From Vigna angularis (lineage: Eukaryota; Streptophyta; Magnoliopsida; Fabales; Fabaceae), in NCBI RefSeq assembly GCF_016808095.1, contig NC_068975.1, positions 18,483,501 through 18,547,500 on the forward strand: a DNA stretch of 64,000 bases, read 5' to 3'. Below the pieces are notes generated by a model. It saw only the letters and a list, made by a program, of their open reading frames with translations, was not told the origin of the DNA and did not search any database. The position numbers and the translations under genes are program-made. Each line of letters begins with the position of its first letter. Position 1 is the stretch's first letter. Positions 43,745 through 53,467 of this stretch are shown here, one piece after another.

Positions 43745-44142
43745 TTCTGTCTGATGTCTTAGACCCCCGACGGAAGCAATGATATTAACATCGGACATAT
43801 GTTGGACCATCCAATGTTTTTCTCCTCCCTTGGAACGAATGCTGTCCTCAAATTCAATGGGAGTAAACCAGATTTAAGAACTTGGAGTTTTTCTGAAGTG
43901 CTGAATACCAGAGGATACTGTCTTTAGGTTTGGGATCTTCATTAACCGAAGATTTTCCAATGAAGGCAATGCACTCCTTTGTCAGTAAAGATGGATTTCA
44001 ATGCACACCTTATCTGCATCATTAGGAAATCTTCAAAGCCTTCCAGTTCATCTTTGACGTCTGCAACTTCTTGTGAAAAATCTGCTTCCAAAATTTTTGG
44101 AACCACATGCTGACCAGCCAAGGACACTGCAGTTTCTCCCAT
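43745..44142 (-). pseudogene. NLR relic: coiled-coil start joined to LRR end
   Basis: ATG 44142 opens MGETAVSLAGQHVVPKILEA, followed by SQEVADVKDELEGFEDFL, the N-terminal coiled coil of an RPM1-type CC-NBS-LRR protein and close to that of the gene at 45197. After about 60 codons the frame stops (43942). Just beyond, in another frame, comes the end of an LRR protein (IPNLKTVSSGIQHF, then GGEKHWMVQHM). The NB-ARC domain and most LRRs are therefore missing. It lies in the same orientation and directly downstream of the intact NLR, as expected for a tandem duplicate that collapsed by deletion. Confidence 0.8.
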
Positions 44143-45196
44143 TTTAGCTATTTTCTCTTTTTTCTTCTTCTTGGTGAGTGCAAAAGTTTATGTTCTTCAA
44201 CATCATATGTGGCCAATTTTGATAATCGCTGCCCCATTATTTAGTATATTTTCGGCACGTTCGACACGTAGCTAATATTGTGCAGTTAATATTGGTTTTG
44301 CTCATAATATTTGTAATGGCAAATTAAAGTATGATTCACTTCTTCAAAAACATATTAGTTTGATTTTCTGAGACATGATCTTCACTAGTTTCTGAGGGAG
44401 CATGGGAGAACTGAATTTGCAATTTCTTAATGTTATTTATCTGTCACCATATCCATACATATCAAGCTACCAAATTTTTAAATTAGTGGCCGTATAACAA
44501 TATATGGTAAATTTTCAATTCATCCCACAAAAAGTCATCTCATCACGAAAACAAGTCACCATAGTCTATAAAGTCTATAAGTGAAGTTAACAATTGATAA
44601 AGGCATTAGAAAAGGAAAAGTGATCACAGAAATGAACTTCAATTAAATCTAACATCAAGTTGCAGTTAGGATTCTTCACCTCCAAACTAAGTTAAATACA
44701 CATTTTGGAAAAGAAAAGAGGGAAAAATTGAAGGAAGCTTAGAAAACATCATGACAAATAGATGGGCTTTGCAGTTTGAGGCATCAAATCGAGATCCACC
44801 GCTTCAAGGATCGCACGAGAGAGAACTTGAGGGGATATTCACTTACAGCTTTCCTAAAATTCACGATTGTACAATAGTGAGTAGAAGATCTAGAATTAAG
44901 AACATTAAAGTTAACACAATCAAATGTAGATAAATTTATAATGTGCTTCAAATCGTAATGAAATACTAAATACTCACTAAATTTACACCAGTATACATTT
45001 ACAAACAGAAGGCCTAAACTTCTTCCTAAATCTCGATCACGTTTAAAGTGTTCATCTTGATGACACTTAAAAACATCTAAAGTAAAAACAACGTAATTCT
45101 TGAGTTGAGGTCAACACCTACCAATTCAGAGCATAAAATACTAACATAAAAGATTATACTAGTCAAAATCTTATAATGGTAAATACGTACCGCGAA
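44143..45196. other. Intergenic, no gene seen
   Basis: AT-rich DNA between the NLR relic and the NLR gene. It presumably includes the NLR 3' untranslated region near 45000-45196. A 60-codon open frame at 44751 has no recognisable features. Confidence 0.6.
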
Positions 45197-47968
45197 TCAC
45201 ATATAGCCATAATTGATGCTCCAGTGCTGGTCTTTACCAATGCGATCAATTTCCTTAACAAATAGAGTTGGCATAGAAAGGACAAGAAGAAATTTAAGTT
45301 TCTTCAGATGTTGAAGGCCATCGGGGACAGTTCTGAGTTCATCGAGGCCTTTCAAATTAAGATGTTCCAAAGACTGCAGAGCTGTCTCATCCATAAGGAT
45401 CGAATTCAAGTTCCAAAGATGTTCGAGATTTAGCTTTCTTAGTTTCTTGAACCCTCCAGGCTGAAAATGCAAAGTTTTACCTTCATAAGCGTGGGATAAA
45501 GAGAGAACCAACAAACTAGGCATATCTTTTAGTGATTCCAAGGGATCATTGGTCAAGTCAGAGTGGCGCAAGGTCAATCTCTCAAGATGAAGGAGTTGGG
45601 GAATCCAATTTGGCAACTTTTCTAACTTCAAATCAAGGAAAAGCTTCCTAAGTTCAGATATGATTGACGTAGTGGTCAAGTCAACTACGTTGCGATCATC
45701 AGATTTTTCAATGCGTAGTGCTTGCAAGTGTTCCATCTCATTGATTGAGGAGAAAAGTAAAGTAATGTGCTCTCCGCCGAAACAAAGCACCCTCAGAACC
45801 CTTAACTGCTTTAACTTCCCTACCTCTCTAATGGCCACTCCATCACCCTCCATACGCACTTGTGGTATCTTTTGCAGCCTTGTCATGCCTCCAATATCCT
45901 TCCATTCAATTGAAGAAGATACAGAGTCAGGTGTCAGAAGATGCCGTAACTTTCTAAGCTTTTTGATCTCCTTCGGCACCTTACACACTTGCGTTTGTCG
46001 TATATCCAAGGTCTCCAAGTTCACGAGCTTACCAATGGATTTTGGAAGAACTTTTATCTGCGTCCCCCTAAAGCTTAAATACCTCAGGTAGATTAAATTC
46101 CCCAACTTTTTAGGAACACAAAGTAATCCACAATCTTCAAAATCAAGTACCTTCAATAGAATATAATCTTTAGGGATTTTCTTTACCAAGTGGACAGACA
46201 ATAGTTCTTCTTTTTTTCCTGGAATGACTATAATTGACCGAATGTGTGATCTTTTAATACGTCTATTTAAATCATTGTTTGCTTGAATTGTCAGACGTCG
46301 AACCGACTCACTTGACTCAGATTGATCATGCCCTCCGCCAATATACTCTCCAAAACATGTATCCTTCACTTTTGTACGGATCATATCGTGTATTAAGTCA
46401 TGAACACGACATTTTTTCACTTTTCCTTTCATGGAAAATGATGACACTTGCACCAAACTTCTACGAACCAACCCTAGTAAATATTCATGTGCAACTTCTT
46501 CTAAAGTTTTTCCCTCTTCGTGGGTAACAAATCCTTCAGCCACCCATTGCCTAACCAATCTCTCAGATTCAATTTCATAATCTTTTGGATACATTCCGAA
46601 ATACAGTAAACATAATCTGAGATGGCTCGGCAAATTATCATAACTTAAACCTATAATTTTTGTTATAATATTTAAATCAGGATTCCTCTTCAACTCTGAA
46701 CTTAGATTTTGACTAAACAGTCTCCATTCTTTTTCACTGTCATCTTTTTGGGACAAGACACCACCAATGGCCACAATTGCCAGAGGTAAACCTTTACACT
46801 TCCTAACAATTTCAAGAGATATGTCTTTGAGTTCTTCTGGGCAGCCTCCGGAAGAACCATACTTAAATGCCTTTCTACAGAACAATCTGAAAGAATCATC
46901 TTTTAATGGCTCTTCTAGCTTATGCACTTTAACAAAAGAAGATTTCTTACAGAAGACCGCAACCTTCTCGAGCCTTGTAGTGATTATTATCCTACTTTTG
47001 TTTTTATCATCAATCAAAGCAGATTGAATGTCATCCCAAAACTTTTCATTCCATACGTCATCAAATAAGACAACATACCTCTTCTTGTGCAGGCGATCTC
47101 TGACTTCTTCAATCAAGAAGCCTCTATCCATCGTAGAAATTTTACAAGGTGGATCTTCCTTTCTCTCTTTGCAAAGTTTGCGTACCAAATCCCTCAACAA
47201 TTCTTCTACAGTGTAGGATTGAGAGACTGTGATCAATGCATGGCACTCAAAGTATTGATGGACCCTGTCAAAAACATGCTTGGCAAGAGTGGTTTTTCCA
47301 ACTCCTGCAATACCTACAACAGAAATCACAGTGCGTTCTTCTCGTCCCATTGCTAACCAATCTGTCAATCTCTCTGTAGGTTCAGCAAGTCCAACAACCT
47401 CCTCTTCCTTCATAAAGAGAGGATCCATTCGAAGTTGATTAAACGTGACATTTTTGTTTTCTCTAGAACTGTTTAGTTTTTTTTCTAAAAAATATTGCCT
47501 TTCAAAACCAACTTTTTCATCACGAACAACTGATTTTTCATCCGGAATCTTACATGCTATTTGAAGTCGAAGGATGAAGGTTTTGATGCTGTGGACAGTC
47601 TTAGAGAGTGAAGCCGCCCATCGAGGACCATGTTGAGGTTGTTTCTCTTTAACACGGATGCAATATTCATCAATCACATCTTCCATGCGAAAAGCTGCTT
47701 CTCTCAGCCTCATCAACCTTTCCTTCATTCTATCACGCCTTTTGACATCTTCTTCAGCATCAGCCACTTTATCTGCATCATCGATGAAATCTAGCAAGCT
47801 TCCATGTTCATCTGTAATCTCTGCAACTTCTTTTGAGAAATCTCTCATCATTTTCAAAGCTTCAAAAGGTTTTGGTGGCAAATACCGACGAGCAAAGGGC
47901 ATTGAAGTTTCTGCCACTTTTGTGTAGTTCTCCATCTGTGTTTTGCTACGTGGAAATGGTGAGTGCAT
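45197..47968 (-). CDS. CC-NBS-LRR immune receptor (RPM1-like NLR), single exon
   Basis: A 923-codon open frame encodes a cytoplasmic resistance-protein-type NLR, which as a family detects pathogen effectors and triggers cell death. The coiled coil has an EDVID motif (residues 96-100). NB-ARC motifs in order: P-loop GIAGVGKTT (219-227), kinase-2 YVVLFDDVW (298-306), RNBS-B SRIIITTR (325-332), GLPLAI (393-398), RNBS-D LCLLYFGMYPKDYEIE, and VHD in RVHDLIHDMI (about 522). LRRs follow from about 590, of xLxxLxxLxLxx type, to the end. Met12 (47935) is the likelier start, since it aligns better with the family N terminus. All core motifs are intact and there are no internal stops. It ends with few residues after the last LRR, so a short C-terminal loss is possible. 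Confidence 0.92.
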   Translation of the reverse strand: MHSPFPRSKTQMENYTKVAETSMPFARRYLPPKPFEALKMMRDFSKEVAEITDEHGSLLDFIDDADKVADAEEDVKRRDRMKERLMRLREAAFRMEDVIDEYCIRVKEKQPQHGPRWAASLSKTVHSIKTFILRLQIACKIPDEKSVVRDEKVGFERQYFLEKKLNSSRENKNVTFNQLRMDPLFMKEEEVVGLAEPTERLTDWLAMGREERTVISVVGIAGVGKTTLAKHVFDRVHQYFECHALITVSQSYTVEELLRDLVRKLCKERKEDPPCKISTMDRGFLIEEVRDRLHKKRYVVLFDDVWNEKFWDDIQSALIDDKNKSRIIITTRLEKVAVFCKKSSFVKVHKLEEPLKDDSFRLFCRKAFKYGSSGGCPEELKDISLEIVRKCKGLPLAIVAIGGVLSQKDDSEKEWRLFSQNLSSELKRNPDLNIITKIIGLSYDNLPSHLRLCLLYFGMYPKDYEIESERLVRQWVAEGFVTHEEGKTLEEVAHEYLLGLVRRSLVQVSSFSMKGKVKKCRVHDLIHDMIRTKVKDTCFGEYIGGGHDQSESSESVRRLTIQANNDLNRRIKRSHIRSIIVIPGKKEELLSVHLVKKIPKDYILLKVLDFEDCGLLCVPKKLGNLIYLRYLSFRGTQIKVLPKSIGKLVNLETLDIRQTQVCKVPKEIKKLRKLRHLLTPDSVSSSIEWKDIGGMTRLQKIPQVRMEGDGVAIREVGKLKQLRVLRVLCFGGEHITLLFSSINEMEHLQALRIEKSDDRNVVDLTTTSIISELRKLFLDLKLEKLPNWIPQLLHLERLTLRHSDLTNDPLESLKDMPSLLVLSLSHAYEGKTLHFQPGGFKKLRKLNLEHLWNLNSILMDETALQSLEHLNLKGLDELRTVPDGLQHLKKLKFLLVLSMPTLFVKEIDRIGKDQHWSINYGYM

Positions 47969-50221
47969 TACTTTGTGCTAACGTTCTACAACATACCACA
48001 GTTCTTTTCCTTTAAAGCCTTCAAAAATATAATATAGGTTTAATAATCAGTTTATGTTGATTTTCTCGTATAGTTCTCTTTCTTTTTTTGTTTCAATAGG
48101 TTTCTAAACGTGAAAAATAAGTATAATTGAATCACTACGGTTAAATTGGATTAATGAGGTAAAAATTTGGCTGACTTGTCATTGTGACCTGATTTCATTA
48201 AATTTTGTGGCAGATGGATGCATGATAAGTGGAATATGATATATTAAACAATTAAAGAAATAAGTTTTTTATAAAAATTGAAATTGAAAATCACGAGGTC
48301 TTCATATTATTGTTTTAGGATTTTTGATAAAAATTGAAATTGGAAATTGCGATGATCGCTACAACCAAGGAGCTTCTTTGGCGAAAATTGGGATTTAGCG
48401 TTTTGGTGGCTTGCGACTTGTTGCGATGGTGGTGGCCATGAAGTGATCTGTGTATTAATTTTCTGTAATTTGGGATTAGGGATTTCGGTGCGATTTAGAG
48501 TTTATAATTTCTTTGGTTGTAGGTTCTGTGGAGTTCATGATTTGGAAAGATGAGGCGTAGATGGTTCGTGGCTTGACTTGGCTGAGTTCGTTATAGATTT
48601 TTAAAGATTTGATGGCACGAGATGCTGGAATTGACGCACAAAAGAAGCTGATAGAAACTTAACCTATATGATTTTAGTGATTTTTTACATTTTTAAAGGA
48701 GCTTTTTGAATTGATATAGTTAGATGAACACTAGTATTTATATACATATTGGTTGAATCATTTTCACCCTATTTTTTTCACAAACAACAAAAGTCATTCA
48801 CCACTTTATGTTAACGTTCTACAGCATAACACAGTTCTTCCTTCAAAAATATAATACAAGTACAATAACAAGATAACTTGCGTGAAATTGTCTTCAATGT
48901 TTAACTGAACCTTAACACCACTACATAGTTATATTTTAAAATTAAAAATGATTAATTAATTTTTTAATAGAATTTGTAATTGAATACAATAAATAAATTA
49001 GAAACCAAGTCTATTTGAATGTAATGATTGTGTACTTGATACAGGCAAACCAAAGACTTTGAGCTTTCAACATTAAATGTTTCGTGTTTTGGTCTTTCCC
49101 ATTTATTTTGCCTTACCACACCAAGAGGGTTAGGTTACAATTGATTGCACTTGCCATAGTTAGTTGTGCACACTTAATTGCATTTCTAAGTTTTCAAACA
49201 AATGTTTATTTTATTTGCCTTGTACAAGTTCTTAGATAATTTATATTGTGAGATCAATATCAAGACATATTTAATTTTAACTCGTGGTTATTTAAAAATA
49301 TTAGTTTGATCTCACATGTTATCTTACATATTTGATACTTTAAATTAACTTAATTGTTAGAATTACCCACAAAAGAATCTCTTTCTTGTATTGCTATTTT
49401 TTAACTTGCAGGGCCAACATACTCATGTTTTCTTTATTAGTCTTGTTCTCTTCTCTCATATGCTACATCGCAAGTTTCATTTTATAACTTTTAAAATTGT
49501 CATCATATTGCGGGTACTTATGTTTCCCTGTTTTCGACTACTGTTCTAATTATATTATAATAGTTTATAAGAATCCAGTAGTGAATGTTTATAAAGCAAG
49601 CTATATATCAATTTTAATAGATAAAAATTATATTGTTGTACTTTTTGAAATTAAGGTATTTGATTAAACATTTTATTGAGAGGGTGAAAGTTGAATAAAT
49701 AAATAATTAAATATAATGTTCTAGCATTTTTTGTTCATTTAGGTGACTTCGACCTTTCAGAGTATATATTAAATGTTTTGTGCCAAGTTGTGGTTTGCTT
49801 TTTCCTATTTATTTTGTGGTACTTCTACAACCACTAAATTGTATTTATTGAATTCTCAGATAGGTTGTTGTTTCCATTAACTTTGTTTGACAGGTGGTAG
49901 TTTTACATTTAACACTTTCTTTACTATCAAAATTTTGGAAAGAAATTGCTTTTCTTTAACTGTGATTTTTAAACCACTCTTCGTCTAATTTTATTCTATC
50001 TATTTCATGCGTTATTTAAAATTTTTTTATAAATTTTTAAATATTACTTTAAATATATACTCAAATTAATATAAATTCTTCTATTATTAATTACAAATTT
50101 GTTAGATAAAAAGAATATTGTATTATAAGCTATAATCCAATTAGATGGGAAAGCAATTCTAAGTATGTTATTTATAAAAATATATAAGTCAGATGAGTTC
50201 ATAAAAAATATATATATAATT
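47969..50221. other. NLR upstream region and intergenic DNA, no gene seen
   Basis: AT-rich sequence without credible ORFs. It presumably holds the NLR promoter near 47970-48100. A 60-bp block just upstream of the gene (47970-48032) recurs in diverged form at 48798-48857. The 750 bp between them contains low-complexity repeats (two gataaaaattgaaattg phrases) and may be an inserted or duplicated unit. Confidence 0.55.
47970..48857. repeat. Diverged 60-bp direct repeat flanking about 0.77 kb upstream of the NLR
   Basis: Copies at 47970-48032 and 48798-48857 share taacgttctacaacata / taacgttctacagcataa, cacagttctt and ccttcaaaaatataata. They differ by several substitutions and a short indel. Confidence 0.75.
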
Positions 50222-50977
50222 CACTTAAAAAAAATTGGAATTACCCATAGATATATCTAATTGGTAATATCCAAAATTTGCCTGTATGTTTTCTGGTAGA
50301 TTATCAATGAGTTATCATCCGTTGATAATGGTCAGAAACAATTATCCATGGATGTATTCATTGTTAATTATTGACGACCTAAGTCATGATCTATCGGTAA
50401 TTATCGACGACGATGATTAGTCGATAATTATCGATGACCATAGTTCGTTGGTAATTATCGACAAATATATTTATCAGTAATCTGTTAGTAATGTGTAAAA
50501 CAGGTTCAAGTGCAGTGGAGCATTTGTTTCCTACCATATTAATTCAACCTAAACACAATCAAAGGCAATTAAAATCATAAAATCCAAATATATCCAAACA
50601 TAATAAACCAATGTAGTGGTGAGAATGAAATTCATATCACTAAAAGCATAATACAATGTCAATAATACAAATGTAGAACTGTTTTTAAGTCCTATAATAT
50701 GTAAATAAACTAAGTATCTAATAATTGTCATAATCATCATCAGAGTTATTTCCTTCTTCTTCTTCATCGTGTTGTTGTTGGGGAGGTGACTGGACTAGGG
50801 TGGGTTGTAGGGGGGCAAGGGCGTCATTGCTGGAACGATGTTGGGGTGGACTAAGGTTGTTAGACCATAGGTTGTGCGTCTTGAGGCAAGAACGGAGGCA
50901 AAAACTTCATAAGAAAATTTTGGAGATTCTCAAATCGCTATTTGAGATAATCATAAGCTTCGTCATGAGCTTGTAGT
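50222..50977. other. Left arm of element F, no gene seen
   Basis: It holds the subterminal TATCGACGA-like repeats, then unique AT-rich sequence. A 72-codon minus-strand frame (50549-50767) has no recognisable domain. Confidence 0.6.
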
Positions 50978-51195
50978 CACTAGTGCAGTAAGGGGAAATA
51001 GTATCAATTAATTTTGCTTATAGGCACCAGTTCTACAACCGAGGCATATACGGACGAGGTAAAAAGGGGGTGACTTTATGCCTCGATTCTAAACCGGGTT
51101 AAAATGAGATCAGATTATGCCTCGGTTCTTAGATAACCGAGGTAATAGCGTGTTTTTTTTTCGGTATGCATAGTCCGCTTCTCCCTCTTCGTTGC

Positions 51196-51470
51196 TGATG
51201 GACGAACGCCCGAGGAGAGACCGAAGACGTGATGCTGACTCCTCGAAACTTCCTCCAGAGAGATGAAGACGCAGCGGAATGGAAACGAAACTCAAGATTG
51301 AAGTGGAAACTGATAGCGAACACATGAAAACCTAGGATCTAAGGTCTAATCGGTGGAAGTTGAAGGTATGGAAAATGAAGATGGTTTGTTCGGTGAGAAA
51401 CCCTAGGAGGACGAAGAACTACTGATTTAATCGGTGGAACAATGAAATGAACGAAGGGAAAATCACCTTT
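51196..51470 (-). repeat. Element H 3' LTR, matching part (left copy)
   Basis: It matches 56427-56697 almost exactly and then diverges abruptly after gggaaa. The sequence beyond (51471-52000) does not match the right LTR and may be an alternative U3. Confidence 0.85.
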
Positions 51471-52242
51471 AGAAACAAAGTACACAACTCAAACAATCAC
51501 AAACAATTAAGCACAATTAAAAGACTAGACTCTCGGACTCTAATGTGATAAGGCTTAGAGTTTAATCCCTTTTAGCCTAAATCACCCCTAAACGTGAAAC
51601 ACAAATCAAACAATCAATATTAAAGTCTACTCCTATGGTGAGGCTTGTAGCTTTGGCTAACAAGACACACTCACCTGTCTAGCTATGCTAAAATTAAAGC
51701 AAGTAAAGTTGCCAAGAGTTTGAAAGAGCACCAAGGACTCTTCCAAAGCACTTGGACTTTATAAAGGCCTTTTACAAAACAAAGCTAAAGCTAACATTAG
51801 GCTAACACAAGCCTATTACAAACAAATTGAACAAAAACAATTACAAAAGTAACAATCCTATGCTACGGTCCTGTTCACCCTGCAGGAAAACCATGTGCCC
51901 AATCTGGCTTCTTGACATCTTAGTCTTGGTTCAACTTTGTTGCTTCTGGAATCAATTGTCTTGAATCTTCTTGCCATGCCCATCCTACAATCACACATGC
52001 ACAAAACTGCTGAGTATTCACTTAGTTAAAACAGATTGCAAAAGAGGATATAGGGCAATAAGAACTTCCCTTTCTCTTGGCTGTACAAGCTTTCCACTAA
52101 GAATCTGCTGCTGCTCAAATAAACTCCTAGGCAATTTGAATTCCAATGAAAACAATTCTGCACAGATAATTCACACCAATTCAGCAGATGATGTAATTCA
52201 ACAATGAGCAATTTAAATCCAAAAGAGTTTAAACAGTCAGAA

Positions 52243-53467
52243 CACTAGTGCAAAAAAGACCTTTAACGTCACCCTTTAGACGTCTATTTGGCTCCCCCGA
52301 ATAGACGCCAAAATTAAACGAAAAAGTTAAAAAAAAAAATATTTTTTTATTCTATTTAGACGTCTGTTATGGAGGGAACCGACTTCTGAAGCACTTTAGA
52401 CGTTTATTAATTGGGGAACCGACGTCTAAACCCTAAATCTAGAAATTTAAAAAATCACTTTTTGACTCCTTTAGACGTCTGATCCTGCTACTCTGACTTC
52501 TGAAGCACTTTAGACGTCTGTTAATTGGGGAAATCGACGTCTAAACCCTAGATCCAGAAATTTAAAAAGTCATTTTTTGACTCCGTTTAGACGTCTGATC
52601 CCGCCAATCCGACATCTAAAACACTTTAGACGTCTGTTAATTGGGGAACCGACGTCTAATCCCTAAATCCAGAAATTTAAAAAGTCACTTTTTGACTCCT
52701 TTAGACGTCTGATCCCGCCACTCCGACTTCTGAAGCACTTTAGACGTCTGTTAATTTGGGAAACCGACGTCTAAACCCTAAATCCAGAAATTTAAAAAAT
52801 CACTTTTTGACTCCGTTTAGACGTCTGATTCCGCCAATCCGACTTCTGAAGCACTTTAGACGTCTGTTAATTGGGGAACCGAAGTCTAAATTTTGGCATT
52901 AAAACACCGTGAACGCGAGACAACCGTTACGCGTACTCATTGTTCATCATCTTCGTCACGTTTTTTCTCTACGAGTTACGCTTTCCAAGTTCATTTTCTC
53001 ACTTTTGCACCGTTTTAAATTAATTTTACTCTGATTACATCACTCTTTGATGCATTATCTTTCATTTGAACTGATTAAAATGCGTTTTTGTTGGGTTTTG
53101 GTGCAGTTATTCTCGTGTCTTTAGGCGGCGTTCTATGACGGCAGTTTCTTGCGTTTTGTACTCCTCCAATTCCCTCCACTATGTTTTTAAAACCATCCAA
53201 TAAAAAAAATGTACAATACATTCTCTTCAACTAAAATATAAAGTTGTAAACTCGAATCACCATGAGTCAGGAGCAACTTCAAAGACGTCTAACCTGTATG
53301 GATCGGACGTCTATATAGACGTCGGACCTATATAGGTCCGACGTCTATAGAGACGTCTGACCTAAAGGGTCCGACGTCTCATTAACGTCACCCATATATA
53401 CGTTGGACAGAGATCAGACGTTAAAAGCTCAAAATAACAGACGTCTAAAGTCCTTTTTGCACTAGTG
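52243..53467. mobile_element. Element I: small CACTA transposon nested in H
   Basis: It is 1225 bp. The ends CACTAGTGCAAAAAAGACCTTTA...AAAGTCCTTTTTGCACTAGTG are perfect inverted repeats for 14 bp and nearly so beyond. It is flanked by GAA (52240-52242, 53468-53470). The interior is packed with TTTAGACGTCTG and its complement in tandem and inverted order, including a four-fold array of about 120 bp per unit (52370-52880). There is no ORF. It is non-autonomous. Confidence 0.95.
52355..52890. repeat. About 120-bp tandem array in I
   Basis: Four to five units run from aatttaaaaagtcactttttg through ctttagacgtctgatcc, ccgacttctgaagcac, ttagacgtctgttaattggg to ccgacgtctaaaccctaaat. Confidence 0.9.

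Noticed and set aside
45660..47927. Several plus-strand frames opposite the NLR gene (up to 143 codons)
   Set aside because: Antisense shadows of a 923-codon gene with clear NLR motifs.
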